DNA from: Erodium maritimum
Taxonomy: Eukaryota; Streptophyta; Magnoliopsida; Geraniales; Geraniaceae
Direction of reading: 5' to 3'
Assembly (NCBI GenBank): GCA_963921825.1
Contig: OY997588.1
Location: 128,433,203 to 128,497,202 of the forward strand
DNA length: 64,000 nucleotides
This document shows positions 44,339 through 53,520 of this stretch, in pieces. Each line of letters begins with the position of its first letter. Within the stretch, counting starts at the first letter, position 1. The notes below the pieces were generated by a model that saw only the letters and a program-made list of their open reading frames with translations, did not search any database and was not told where the DNA came from. The translations under genes were made by a program, and so were the position numbers.

Positions 44339-44574
44339 TCATACATGCTATCACATAAAATTAGGAAGCAAGATTTCTTTCTATTAATTTAATTAAGCAA
44401 GCAACACTCTTGTTCCATGACAAAGCTATCCAAATCTAGAAACCTCAATTACCTACCTACCCTTTATCATTATCGTGTATTTATTTTAAATACTCAAACA
44501 CAAGAAATTTAAAATTAAAGATATAGGATTGTATTTACAAATTTGCCCCTTGGCTAAATACATTATTCTTCATT

Positions 44575-45600
44575 TCACAAGTTTCTGTCTCTACCTAACA
44601 ACAACTGAGACCTGACCGCGTCACAACACCGACCCATTGCCGAGTTGTAACTCTCCCCATCCATAGTGTCAAAAAACTCGTCCGTCACCATGACGGCGTC
44701 AGCGTCCCACCAGGTGTCCACCTCCGACTCCGTCACATTCTCTAACGGCGCGTTGGCCTTTCTCATGTCTCCGACCGTCAACTGGCCGTCGCCTCCTCTT
44801 AGCAGAAGTTTCTCAAAACTGGAAGCGTTGAAATTGACCATCTTCATCGACTGGGAGTGCCATTCGCTGAGTATCTGAGGGATTCGGCACGAGACGCGCC
44901 GGTCCCACACCTTCATCTCGATGTGTCTGGAATTATTCACGCCGGCGGCCATGACAACCGGCGGCGAAGCGGTGGACATCGCCGGAACGTCGCAGTTCCC
45001 TGAGAAGAATGAGCTTATCTCCTGCTCCTTGTTCATATCGTGTAGAGAAAAAACGTTGCCGTCGTCCTGGAAGTCCAATCCCAAGCCTATATTGTCCCAT
45101 AGCTTGACGACGCTCTTGCCGGAGGCCAGGTCCGACCAGGAGAAGAGGTCTCCGATGCTGCGGCGGTGGCGGAGCCTCAATTTACCGGATTGCCACCGGT
45201 CGTCAACGCAGTGAGCGGATCCGCGAACGCGGAAATCCTCGTCCACACGTCTCCAATTCTCATCCGTGTCAGACTCGGCCTCTTCGTCATCGCTTTCGTC
45301 TACTTCGTCGTCGTCTTCTGACGAGTAGGAGGAGGCGTCGGCGTCAGATTCGTAGTCAAAAAGGGCGTCCGAAGGCAAGGGGCGAAGGCGACGGAAGCTG
45401 TGGGCGAAGAACTTGATACGGTTGAGAAGGCCGGAGAAAGTAGCGAGGAGAGCGATGAGAAGAAGAGCCCCCCATTTCCAGAAGGTGTAGGCGTGAGAGA
45501 GTCTGGCGATGCCTGAAATGGAGAGGCTAGTTTGGGAAATTAAGAAATTAGAGGGGGTTTGGTGCAAATCGCTGATTCTGTTGAGAACAGGAACCTCCAT
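44575..45600 (-). CDS. Plant protein of unknown function, one membrane segment and acidic region
   Basis: An intact 341-residue single-exon frame. A hydrophobic segment WGALLLIALLATFSGLL at about 43-59 predicts one transmembrane helix. An Asp/Glu/Ser-rich stretch follows at 82-115 (SDADASSYSSEDDDEVDESD), then a basic segment with RLRHRRSIGDLF. The C-terminal half (about 228-320) holds MKVWDRRVSCRIPQILSEW, KLLLRGGDGQLTVGDMRKA and ESEVDTWWDADAVMV. The VWDRR and GGDGQLTVGDMR blocks resemble single WD-repeat strands, but no full propeller is present. I believe this belongs to a small plant-specific family of uncharacterised proteins, but I cannot name a member. The first ATG was chosen because nothing upstream extends the frame in a conserved way. 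Composition and intactness set it apart from the surrounding transposons. Confidence 0.85.
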   Translation of the reverse strand: MEVPVLNRISDLHQTPSNFLISQTSLSISGIARLSHAYTFWKWGALLLIALLATFSGLLNRIKFFAHSFRRLRPLPSDALFDYESDADASSYSSEDDDEVDESDDEEAESDTDENWRRVDEDFRVRGSAHCVDDRWQSGKLRLRHRRSIGDLFSWSDLASGKSVVKLWDNIGLGLDFQDDGNVFSLHDMNKEQEISSFFSGNCDVPAMSTASPPVVMAAGVNNSRHIEMKVWDRRVSCRIPQILSEWHSQSMKMVNFNASSFEKLLLRGGDGQLTVGDMRKANAPLENVTESEVDTWWDADAVMVTDEFFDTMDGESYNSAMGRCCDAVRSQLLLGRDRNL

Positions 45601-45674
45601 TAAAATCGGGAAGAAGATGATGAGGAAGAACTAGAAGAGATGGATGGGAGGCCTGGAAAGGGGAAAGGGGTGGG

Positions 45675-45745
45675 GTATATAAAGACGAAAGGTAAAGGAC
45701 GGAAAGATGACGTGGACGGTAATGATTGGTTGAGAGTTGCCACGT
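45675..45745 (-). promoter_or_regulatory. TATA box and G-box upstream of the 341-residue gene
   Basis: On the minus strand a CTTTATATACC TATA element lies at 45674-45684, about 75 bp before the ATG. A palindromic G-box CACGTG lies at 45740-45745 inside GCCACGTGAC, and a second ACGT core (GACGTGG) is at about 45709. The spacing is reasonable for a plant promoter. No expression evidence is implied. Confidence 0.5.
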
Positions 45746-45799
45746 GACTGTAAAAGGGATTGGGACGGGTGAGTCAACAGAATAATTGAGAGAGAGCAC

Positions 45800-47441
45800 G
45801 GAGGTGGTAATGAGTCAGACGGCAGAGGGTCCGATCCTCACTCACGCTATGCGCTTGTGGTTGGCAATTTGAGGTCCCGAATATGCACTTGTCTACCACC
45901 AGGATGTTGACACCTGGATATGCAAATATTAAAAAAAACGTTTCTAAATAATTCTAGATGATGTGGGGTGGGACCCAAAATGTCCTGATGTTGCTTGGCT
46001 GGTAATTTGTTGAGTGTCTGTTTTAGTGGGCGCCGGTTCCGACCATCACCATTCACCATAGTCATTGTGTACGTAGCTTGCAGGGGTCCTATTGCCGTAA
46101 CTTTTCTTCCTCTTCTTGTTTCATTTTACACGCTCTCATCAAATACAAATTAAATTAATTAACACACGAGTTCGTTTACGTAAATTTTCAAATATTATGA
46201 AGAATGGATTTTTTTTTCTTCCTATTTTCTTGGCACTTTCCGTTGAATTTCGTTTATAGTAACCTTCTTATCTAAATGAACCTAATATGGGCAAATTAAT
46301 CACACCTTATATCAGTGCATGCATTAAAAAAACTAAATAAATTGGATTGGTAACTTAAAGAATTAATTGTTGATTTCAAAGCGTTACCCATACAAATAAA
46401 ATAGAACCAATATTCTGTCCTTGACCATGGCTTTCAGTTTTTGGGTTCCCTCCAGACTTCTTGCCTTATTTGTTTTCTCAGCTCATTATGCAATTTGTTC
46501 AAAAAAAAATCAAAGTTAAATTAGAATTGTAAAACTGATAAGGAGTTAGTTTAATTTAAAGTAAAGTAATTATTCTGACAGCAAAACGTAGTATACAAAC
46601 ATTTGTAATGTCACCTAAGAGCATGTATAATGGTCAAACCATATTATCAAACCGAATGATCAAATTGTATGCTGATCGTACAAAATAGTGATCTGCAAGT
46701 GTTAAAATAAACTGTGATCTACAGTGGGTCATACCGGATAGAGAACCGTATTGTGAGTGGATGTTGATTAGTGCTGAATTGATATTTTGCTAAATTATTT
46801 ATTAAAACAGTAAATGCTATATAAATTTGAAAAAAATAATTAATAATAACATAAATTAATTATAAATAATATTAACACAATATCGGGTCCATTTTAAATG
46901 TTTCTTAATATATTTATAGTGTAAAATTATCTACGTATACTTTAAGTTTGGACTAATCCTATTTAGTTAAATATGATTTTATGCATTTAAAAAAACAAAT
47001 CGGGATGGCCACGTGTCGTAACACGATGAGTGACACACGACTCGGTTCCAGCGAATCAGCGAACCACAAGCACGGGTTGCGGGTCGCGTGTCACACCGTA
47101 AACCGTAATTTAGCGGTTCGCAAGTCGCAAAATCGGTGTTTCACAACGCACCGACCCGCTAAATTACGATTCGCGTCACGATTCGTTATATGAGGCGTTG
47201 CGCTATATATACTCTTAACTTACTCATCGTTATTAAAATTCAAATGATTTGTCAATTGTACACCAATGAGTTTAGTGATCATCGACCATATAGAAATAAT
47301 CTAGTGGATAATTTTGTTCCATGATAGATTATTTATGGAGGTGGTATATAAATCTTGACTATCGGATTCATATTGTTTAAGGTGATGATATAATCTTGAG
47401 GGTTAAATATCAAAATTTATTCTTAAGTATTGGTCACGAAT
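45800..47441. other. Intergenic stretch without recognised gene
   Basis: Mostly AT-rich. A block at about 46620 begins GAGCATGTATAATGGTC, which looks like a MITE end, but no inverted partner was found. A CG-richer block at 46990-47210 has inverted pieces of CGTAATTTAGCGG and CCGCTAAATTACG around 47105-47165 and may be another small element. No coding region is supported. Confidence 0.4.
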
Positions 47442-47445
47442 ACTA

Positions 47446-47778
47446 CACTACATATAATGTTTCAAAATCACGAATGCACTACCTTAAACATTGGTCACAC
47501 GATTCTGTCATTTAATGAATGGTTAAATGACGACTTTGTCTTTACTTATTTTACTTTTATACATTTTATAAGGAACAATAACATTATACCCTCGTTATTG
47601 TTCCTTATAAAATGTATAGAGGTCAACTAATTAAGGAAAAATAGTCATTTTACCATCCATTAAATGACACATGAGGTCATATGACTAACAGAATGGAATA
47701 TTCTGTCCATTTTTATTAACAAAATCACGTGATCAATACTTAAGGTAGTGCGTTCATGATTTTGAACGGTGGGTAGTG
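47446..47778. mobile_element. Hairpin MITE with CACTAC...GTAGTG ends
   Basis: The 333-bp element is an almost complete inverted repeat. The outer arms contain TCAAAATCACGAATGCACTA and its inverse. The centre has ATACATTTTATAAGGAACAA TAAC facing GTTATTGTTCCTTATAAAAT GTAT. A TA dinucleotide flanks each end. As single-stranded DNA or RNA it would fold into one long hairpin, so it could be a small-RNA source. It is non-coding. Confidence 0.75.
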
Positions 47779-47780
47779 TA

Positions 47781-48800
47781 CACTACTGCGGGATAATTCT
47801 TGTGCAACGGATCTTATACGTTGCCTAGGACTTGAAATCTGTTGGCCAAGTACTTGGCCAACGAATGCATGCGTCGGGTAAGATTTGTGGACCAAGGTTT
47901 GTGGCCCAAGTACTTGACCAACGGATGTCAGTATCCGTTGGGCAAGTGAAAACCTAGGCTATGGATTCAATCCATTGGTTTTCTTTTCCACCTGGGCCAC
48001 GTATTCAATTTGTTTCTTTGCTTTAACACCTCACCCACGGATGGGATCCGTTAGTAAAGTTTACAACATGGCCCATGGATATTATCTATGGCCTAGCTTT
48101 TTCACCCCAGCCTCGGATTGAATCCGTTGTCGAATATTACAACATGGCCCACAGATAGTATCCGTGGCCTAGTTTTTTCACCTCACTCATAGATTGAATC
48201 TGTTGGTGAAGTTTACAACATGTCCCACAAATAGTATCTCTGGCCTAGCTTTGACAACATGGCCCACATATTCTATTCATGGCCTAGCTTTTTCACCTCA
48301 CCCACGGATTCTAACCGTGGGGTTAGATTTACCACATAACCCACAGATTGTATTCGTTGGCCAAGTTACATGTCAGATTAAAAAAAACCTGAAAATCATG
48401 CGCCAAAATGTGCATTAAACCTGCATATTCAGCCTGTGATGTAATACACAAATAGAGAAAACTGTAAATACTGGTATTACATTCCCAAACAAACAGTTCA
48501 TCAAATACAACTACAAATAACATTTGTCCATGGTTTATGTTCAACAAATATAATGAATAAGTTTAGCCAATATAAGTTTGAAGGCATTACAACGGGGGGT
48601 TGGACGACGAGACAGTTGAAGTCGGGATAGTTGATGACGGGGAAAAGTTTGACTGGGAGCACATCATTGTTTTGAAGCATGCCTTCATCATCTTAGCCTG
48701 ACTGGCTTGTAAGGCAGCTTGTACTTGGGCGGCTATTTGTGTCTCCATTTCCTTCTTCATAGCTTCCACCCTTTGTAGGTGTTGCTCCTCCATCTGAGAA
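47781..48800 (-). mobile_element. CACTA (En/Spm) element end with subterminal repeats
   Basis: It starts CACTACTGCGGGATAATTC and continues GTGCAACGG, a typical CACTA terminus. From about 47800 to 48370 there are repeated units with GGATAGTATCCGTGGCC and CGGATTGAATCCGTTGG, separated by ACAACATGGCCCA and TTTTTCACCTCACCC. These are the kind of short, partly inverted subterminal repeats to which CACTA proteins bind. The minus-strand frame 48793-48587 lies just inside. The other terminus was not found, so the element is truncated or rearranged. Confidence 0.65.
48587..48793 (-). pseudogene. CACTA-associated coiled-coil protein fragment
   Basis: The 68-codon frame reads MEEQHLQRVEAMKKEMETQI, then AAQVQAALQASQAKMMKACF, a Glu/Gln/Met/Ala-rich helix with coiled-coil character. 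A Ser/Thr/Pro-rich tail follows. Such helices form the C-terminus of the plant Transposase_24 (En/Spm-associated) proteins, and its position next to CACTA subterminal repeats supports that. The upstream exons cannot be read. Confidence 0.45.
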
Positions 48801-50596
48801 ATACGAGCCTTTAACTTGTCTAGTTCTTCTTATGAACTGTCAACCTCACGCTGGAGGAACCACCACAGTAGAAACTCTCCCTCACTGTTGTGAGTTTAAT
48901 CATCTTTCGGGCCTAGTCTATTGACAACTCTGGTTTACTGGTGACTAGTTAGTGGAGGGGAACCTCTTTCTCTAGACTAAGTGGCCTAACCATTGAGGGG
49001 GAACAATCCTCACATTCTTCCAGCGCCGACTGAGTCATCTCCTCTAGAGCATCCTTCATCACCATTCTGACCTTGACATGATATTCAACAAATATCAAAT
49101 AAAGACATAACAAAAAACAAAGGAAACGATGATATTTAAATGAATATTAAAATCAATGACACTATTATTTTAGAGTTTACGTTTTAAAATTCAACAATCT
49201 AATTACTTAAAATAAGCGCTTGATACTGTCCTAATCTATTAGTAAAAAATTCGGAACCTAAGGTTTTCCCCCTCTTTTCAGAATCCTTTCTTCCGCCAAA
49301 AGCCATTTCCTCCCCTCTACCGTTGCCACAATTGTCCTTTCCTTCGTCGGCCACCATGGATGTCCGCTCACCACGATCGTTGACATCTACCATTGTATCC
49401 AACATACCGATCCGTCGTTAGTCTATGGCTCGACCAATCCGATGGGGCATATGAATCACCCAACTGGAAGATCTTGTTCCCCTCGTTGTTGTTCATCAAC
49501 GCTTGCCATATGAAATGGCATACATGCACCCTGGAGACTGTCATGTCCGACTAGCTCCTCGAGTCCAACTACGACACCGTCGGACCAACATGGAAGAGGA
49601 TGGGGACCCTATCCTCCAATGGATCGCCAATGTAGCGGTAGTGGAAATGGGGCCTTCGGGTACTATTAGGGCACAACCCTTAACAACGATCCCGCCCCAC
49701 CTCTATTACAGCAGCCCCCGGGAACGGACCTTGCCTAAGACGCCGACGAGCACCCATGCATCCAAACGAGTCGTGGGATGAAATATCCAGCTCGCAACCA
49801 TAACCCGAGACAGACCGTGGATCTCGAACAGGTACATCCTCCCACTGAAATATACTCCACTAACATGAACGAGTCTTCTTCGAGCCAATTGGTGAGGGGC
49901 TGAGTGAACGGGACTTCGGACGCTCATCGCGAGTGACGTCCATACTGCTACAGCTTCTTGCCTTATATGAATCACATGGTAGACATGGGAAATCAATCTC
50001 ACACTAATCAGAGGAATAAGGATCGCTAGTCTGAGCCTACATCTGAGGATACAGTTATGGCACGACGAGAGAAACCCTGTTGGTACCTTCTCCTCCTCGC
50101 GCATAAGACTTTGGCCTTCCACACTAGAAAATGAAGGAGCCCCGTTGGTGCGTCTCCTCCCAAGGACGGAGGGGTCTGCTACTCCCACCCAAGACCGTCT
50201 GGAATCAAAAGACACACATGAGTAAGGCGACCCTGATGGGGTAGGAGCAAGGCATAATGAGCTACCTCGTTGGTTACCATGAGTAACCTAGGGCATCTTG
50301 GGGGTATTGATGAGGAGCCACACCCCCGCCTTTGTGAGTCAGCTGACATTTGACTCAGAATCTTCTCATTTCCTTGGCATATTCCTTAACCGACGGATAC
50401 ACCATAAAAATATCGATCAAGTCGAGACAAAAAAGTATAATAGATCCATCGCACTCAACACGGTCGGAATAGGGAACCACCCCCAAACATCTCTCTAGGT
50501 CTCACCGAATACTTAGATATAGGATCAGTGTTTCAACCATTACAAAAACTATATCTCACTCTATTTAGTTCATTTATATATATATATATATATATA
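48801..50596. other. Unassigned stretch with decayed open frames
   Basis: An open frame of 169 codons on the minus strand (50215-49706) and a shorter one at 49503-49781 lie in GC-richer DNA than the neighbouring sequence, which suggests an old retroelement. The GRMYLFEIHGLSRVMVASW segment is faintly like a DUF4283 strand, but there is no CCHC motif, no reverse transcriptase and no target duplication, so I do not assign it. Confidence 0.3.
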
Positions 50597-51247
50597 GGGG
50601 GACTATCAAGTACAAACATATTTTCGGGTCATAACGTAGAACCAATTTGGACAATTGATTATCTAAATCGGATGACCACCGAAATTCAGGGGGGTGGGGG
50701 TGATTTTTTTTTATCGGCAAAATAAATTTAGATTAAAAACCTCTTTCAAGTTGAAAGAGGAGGTAGTTACAAACCTTGTAGAAAGCAAAAATGCTGTCAA
50801 ACAATGGGGGAAATCAAGGCTAATAAGGCTAATGAAACATAAGTGGGAAGGCAAGCTAAAGACTATCTTAGCTACAATCAAGGAAATATTGTCAATACCA
50901 AGGAATTGAGCCAATGAAATTAGAAATGTAGGCTTGCTTGTAGTTGAAGGCATCTCTGGTGTGATTGAAAACGTCTTGCTTGCATCTGAAGGTAGTTCAA
51001 ACCAGTTGCTTGCGGCTGAAGGCATTTCAAACATGTTGCTTGCGACTGAAGGCAATTCAAAGTGGATGCTTGCGTCTGAAGGCATCTCAATTGGGGTGGG
51101 GGTGATTGATTACGAAATCAATTACAAGATATGCATTAATTAAAAAGATATGCTTTAAATCTTGGCCTTTAATTCTACGATCCAAGGGCCCAAATTGATA
51201 GTTCTACGTTCTGACGAAATTATAAAGTTTGTACCTGATAGTTATCC
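50597..51247. mobile_element. TA-flanked element (family T, copy 3), interrupted
   Basis: It is bounded by (TA)n at 50577-50596 and 51248-51262. The left end GGGGGACTATCAAGTACAAA is an imperfect inverse of the right end TTTGTACCTGATAGTTATCC. Internal blocks TTCTACGTTCTGACGAAAT and CAATTGATTATC match copy 2 at 26634-27073. A 387-bp retroposon (50706-51092) splits it at the G-rich block. Confidence 0.75.
50706..51092 (-). mobile_element. Short retroposon with 30-bp tandem repeats
   Basis: The exact 15-bp duplication GGGGTGGGGGTGATT (50691-50705 and 51093-51107) surrounds it. The minus-strand 3' end is TTATTTTGCCGATAAAAAAA, the same tail type as LINE D2 and the family-R retroposons. The 5' portion consists of 30-bp repeats starting GCTTGCxxCTGAAGGCA on the plus strand at 50978, 51008, 51038 and 51068, plus a partial unit at 50936. 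A 124-codon minus-strand frame (51085-50711) would encode MPSDASxxFEL-type 10-residue repeats and then a hydrophobic segment. It may be the 3' part of a larger retroelement transcript. Confidence 0.8.
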
Positions 51248-51315
51248 TATATATATATATATACACGACTTTTATGACTTTTTTTAATGCATATCAATAA
51301 AAAAAATTGTTTGTG

Positions 51316-52976
51316 GAGGAGAAATCTAATAGAAACCCATATTATCCTAAAAACTGTGTGAACCAATCCTAGCGATACATCCTTAAGATCCAACATTCAC
51401 CATAATGACACATCATCACCCCAATCCCACCATAAACTAACGCCACTTTCTTCATTTCTCACACAAGCAAGGGCATAATTGTAATAGCATGGTGCCATGT
51501 AGACAACTGTCCATTTTTTTTTTCAACAAATCACTAATTTAAACATTCCCACTTCGTTTCAACTCCGATTAGCTTCAAACTTGCGACAATATTTTTTTTT
51601 CCAAGGGCTTTAAATCAAGATCAGTCATGAATATATTTTGAAGCACGAAAATAAAAATTTATATTGGGGTGATAAAAACAATGTTGAGTGTTGATAAATC
51701 TTCACTAATAATTTTTTTATATCGGGGTATCAAACTAGTGCTAAATATTGATAAAAAAAACATGTATTGGGGTGATAAAAAACAGATAATGAGGTAATAA
51801 AAATCATTTTCAATTAAAAATAAAGGTGATAAACTAGAGTTTAGTGTTGATAAAAAAACATGTGATGTGATGATAAAAACACATGTAATTTAATAATAAA
51901 CATAATGTTTAGCGCTAATAAAACTAGTGCTTAGTGTTCATAAAAAAACATGTGATGATGTGATAAAAATCATGTTCGATTTTGGAAAATGAGGTGATAA
52001 AACTAGTGTATAGTGTTGATAAACCCAATGTATAGTGTTGATAAACCCAGTGTATAGTGTTGATAAAAATTACTCAGACTTAATTTTTTTTAAAAATCAG
52101 CCCCGAAATAAGGGTGATAACCTAGAGTATAGTGTTGATAAAAAAACATGTGATGGGATGATAAAAACACATGTAATTTAATGATAAACATAGTGTTTAG
52201 TGTTGATAAAACTAGTGCTTAGTGTTCATAAAAAAACATGTGATGATGTGATAAAAATCATGTTCGATTTTGGAAAATGATGTGATAAAACTAGTGTTCA
52301 GTGCTGATAAACCCTGTGTGTAGTGTTGATAAACTCATTGTGTAGTGTTGATAAAAATTACCCAGACTCAACTTCTTTTAAAAATCATCCCCGAAATAAG
52401 GGTGATAATCTAGAGTTTAGTGTTGATAAAAAAACATGTGATGGGATGATAAAAACACATGTAATTTAATGATAAACATAGTATTTAGTGTTGATAAAAC
52501 TAGTGCTTAATGTTTATAAAAAAACTTGTGATGATGTGATAAAAAACATGTTCGATTTTGGAAAATGATGTGATAAAACTAGTGTATAGTGTTGATAAAC
52601 CCAGTGTATAGTGTTGATAAAAAATTACCCAGACTTAAACTTTTTTTTTAAATCAGCCCCGAAATAAATTTTTTTCGTGCTTCAAAATATATTCATGACT
52701 GATTTTGATAGAAAGCCCTTGAAAAAACAAAACTAATGGCGCAAGTTTGAAACCAATCGGAGTTCAAACGAAGCGGGAAAAATTAAATTAGTGAATTGGT
52801 AAAAAATAATAATATGATGGTTTTACTAAAAAAACTCTTACCACTTACTAAAAAGTGTTGTTTTTTTGCAGCCAACAAATCAATTGCATCTCATCCATCT
52901 ATTCTTAAAATGAATGACTTGGATTGGTTCACACGGTTTTTACGTTAATGAGTGGTTTCTATTTGATTTTTCCTCT
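51316..52976. mobile_element. Mutator-like foldback element, copy 2 (complete)
   Basis: The 9-bp duplication TTGTTTGTG (51307-51315 and 52977-52985) brackets 1661 bp. The ends GAGGAGAAATCTAATAGAAAC and GTTTCTATTTGATTTTTCCTC are inverted copies, and inverted similarity extends for over 300 bp. Both arms carry GTGTGAACCAATCC, AAATTAGTGATTTG-like sequence and AGATCAGTCATGAATATATT. A 9-bp target site and long arms fit a non-autonomous Mutator-like element. The centre is a 288-bp tandem array. No protein is encoded. Confidence 0.85.
51834..52697 (+). repeat. 288-bp tandem repeat array in the foldback element
   Basis: CTAGAGTTTAGTGTTGATAA or its variant recurs at 51834, 52122 and 52410, exactly 288 bp apart. 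Each unit is itself built from short GTGTATAGTGTTGATAAACC motifs. Many GATAAA words occur in one orientation. Confidence 0.85.
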
Positions 52977-52985
52977 TTGTTTGTG

Positions 52986-53505
52986 TGCCAAAAAAATAAG
53001 CCGAGATTCTATCTCTAGGTTCATAATAAGAAATATCTATAACCAGTGTAATTTTTCTATTAAAGAAAAATATAAGTAGTTAGGAATATTTAAGTTCATT
53101 TCGACACTTTCACAAACTTGCGGAACAAGACAAAGCCGAAATATTAATACTGTGGTTGGTTTGGACGCATAATTTGCTCTGTACCAAACACAGACTGTCA
53201 GCCACTAGACTTTATTTTTGTGAGTGTCCAAAAATAGAGATAGAGAGGTGGGTGGTTATAATAAATATAATCTAATTAGCAATAATGAAGAAAGATGATC
53301 ATGAATATGTGATACGATGGTCGGTGGGTCAAAATGCAACACCAAATTTCAGGGTGTTAGGTATGAAATGATTTGTGTTTAGGAATCGCCCAAATCATGA
53401 AGTGTCTTATCAATTAAGGTCATTTTCTGGTCTTTTTTCCATATACTTGCACTATGATCGATCTTTTTGAAGGAATTATTTTTAATTGGAATATAGACTA
53501 AGATG
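52986..53505. other. Spacer, nothing recognised
   Basis: AT-rich interval between the foldback element and an ORF1-only element. No gene is supported. Confidence 0.4.
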
Positions 53506-53520
53506 TAAAGTTTATTGTTT

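Noticed and set aside
47800..48370. CRISPR-like array of repeats and spacers
   Set aside because: This is a plant nuclear sequence. Repeats are degenerate, partly inverted and next to a CACTA terminus, so they are transposon subterminal repeats.
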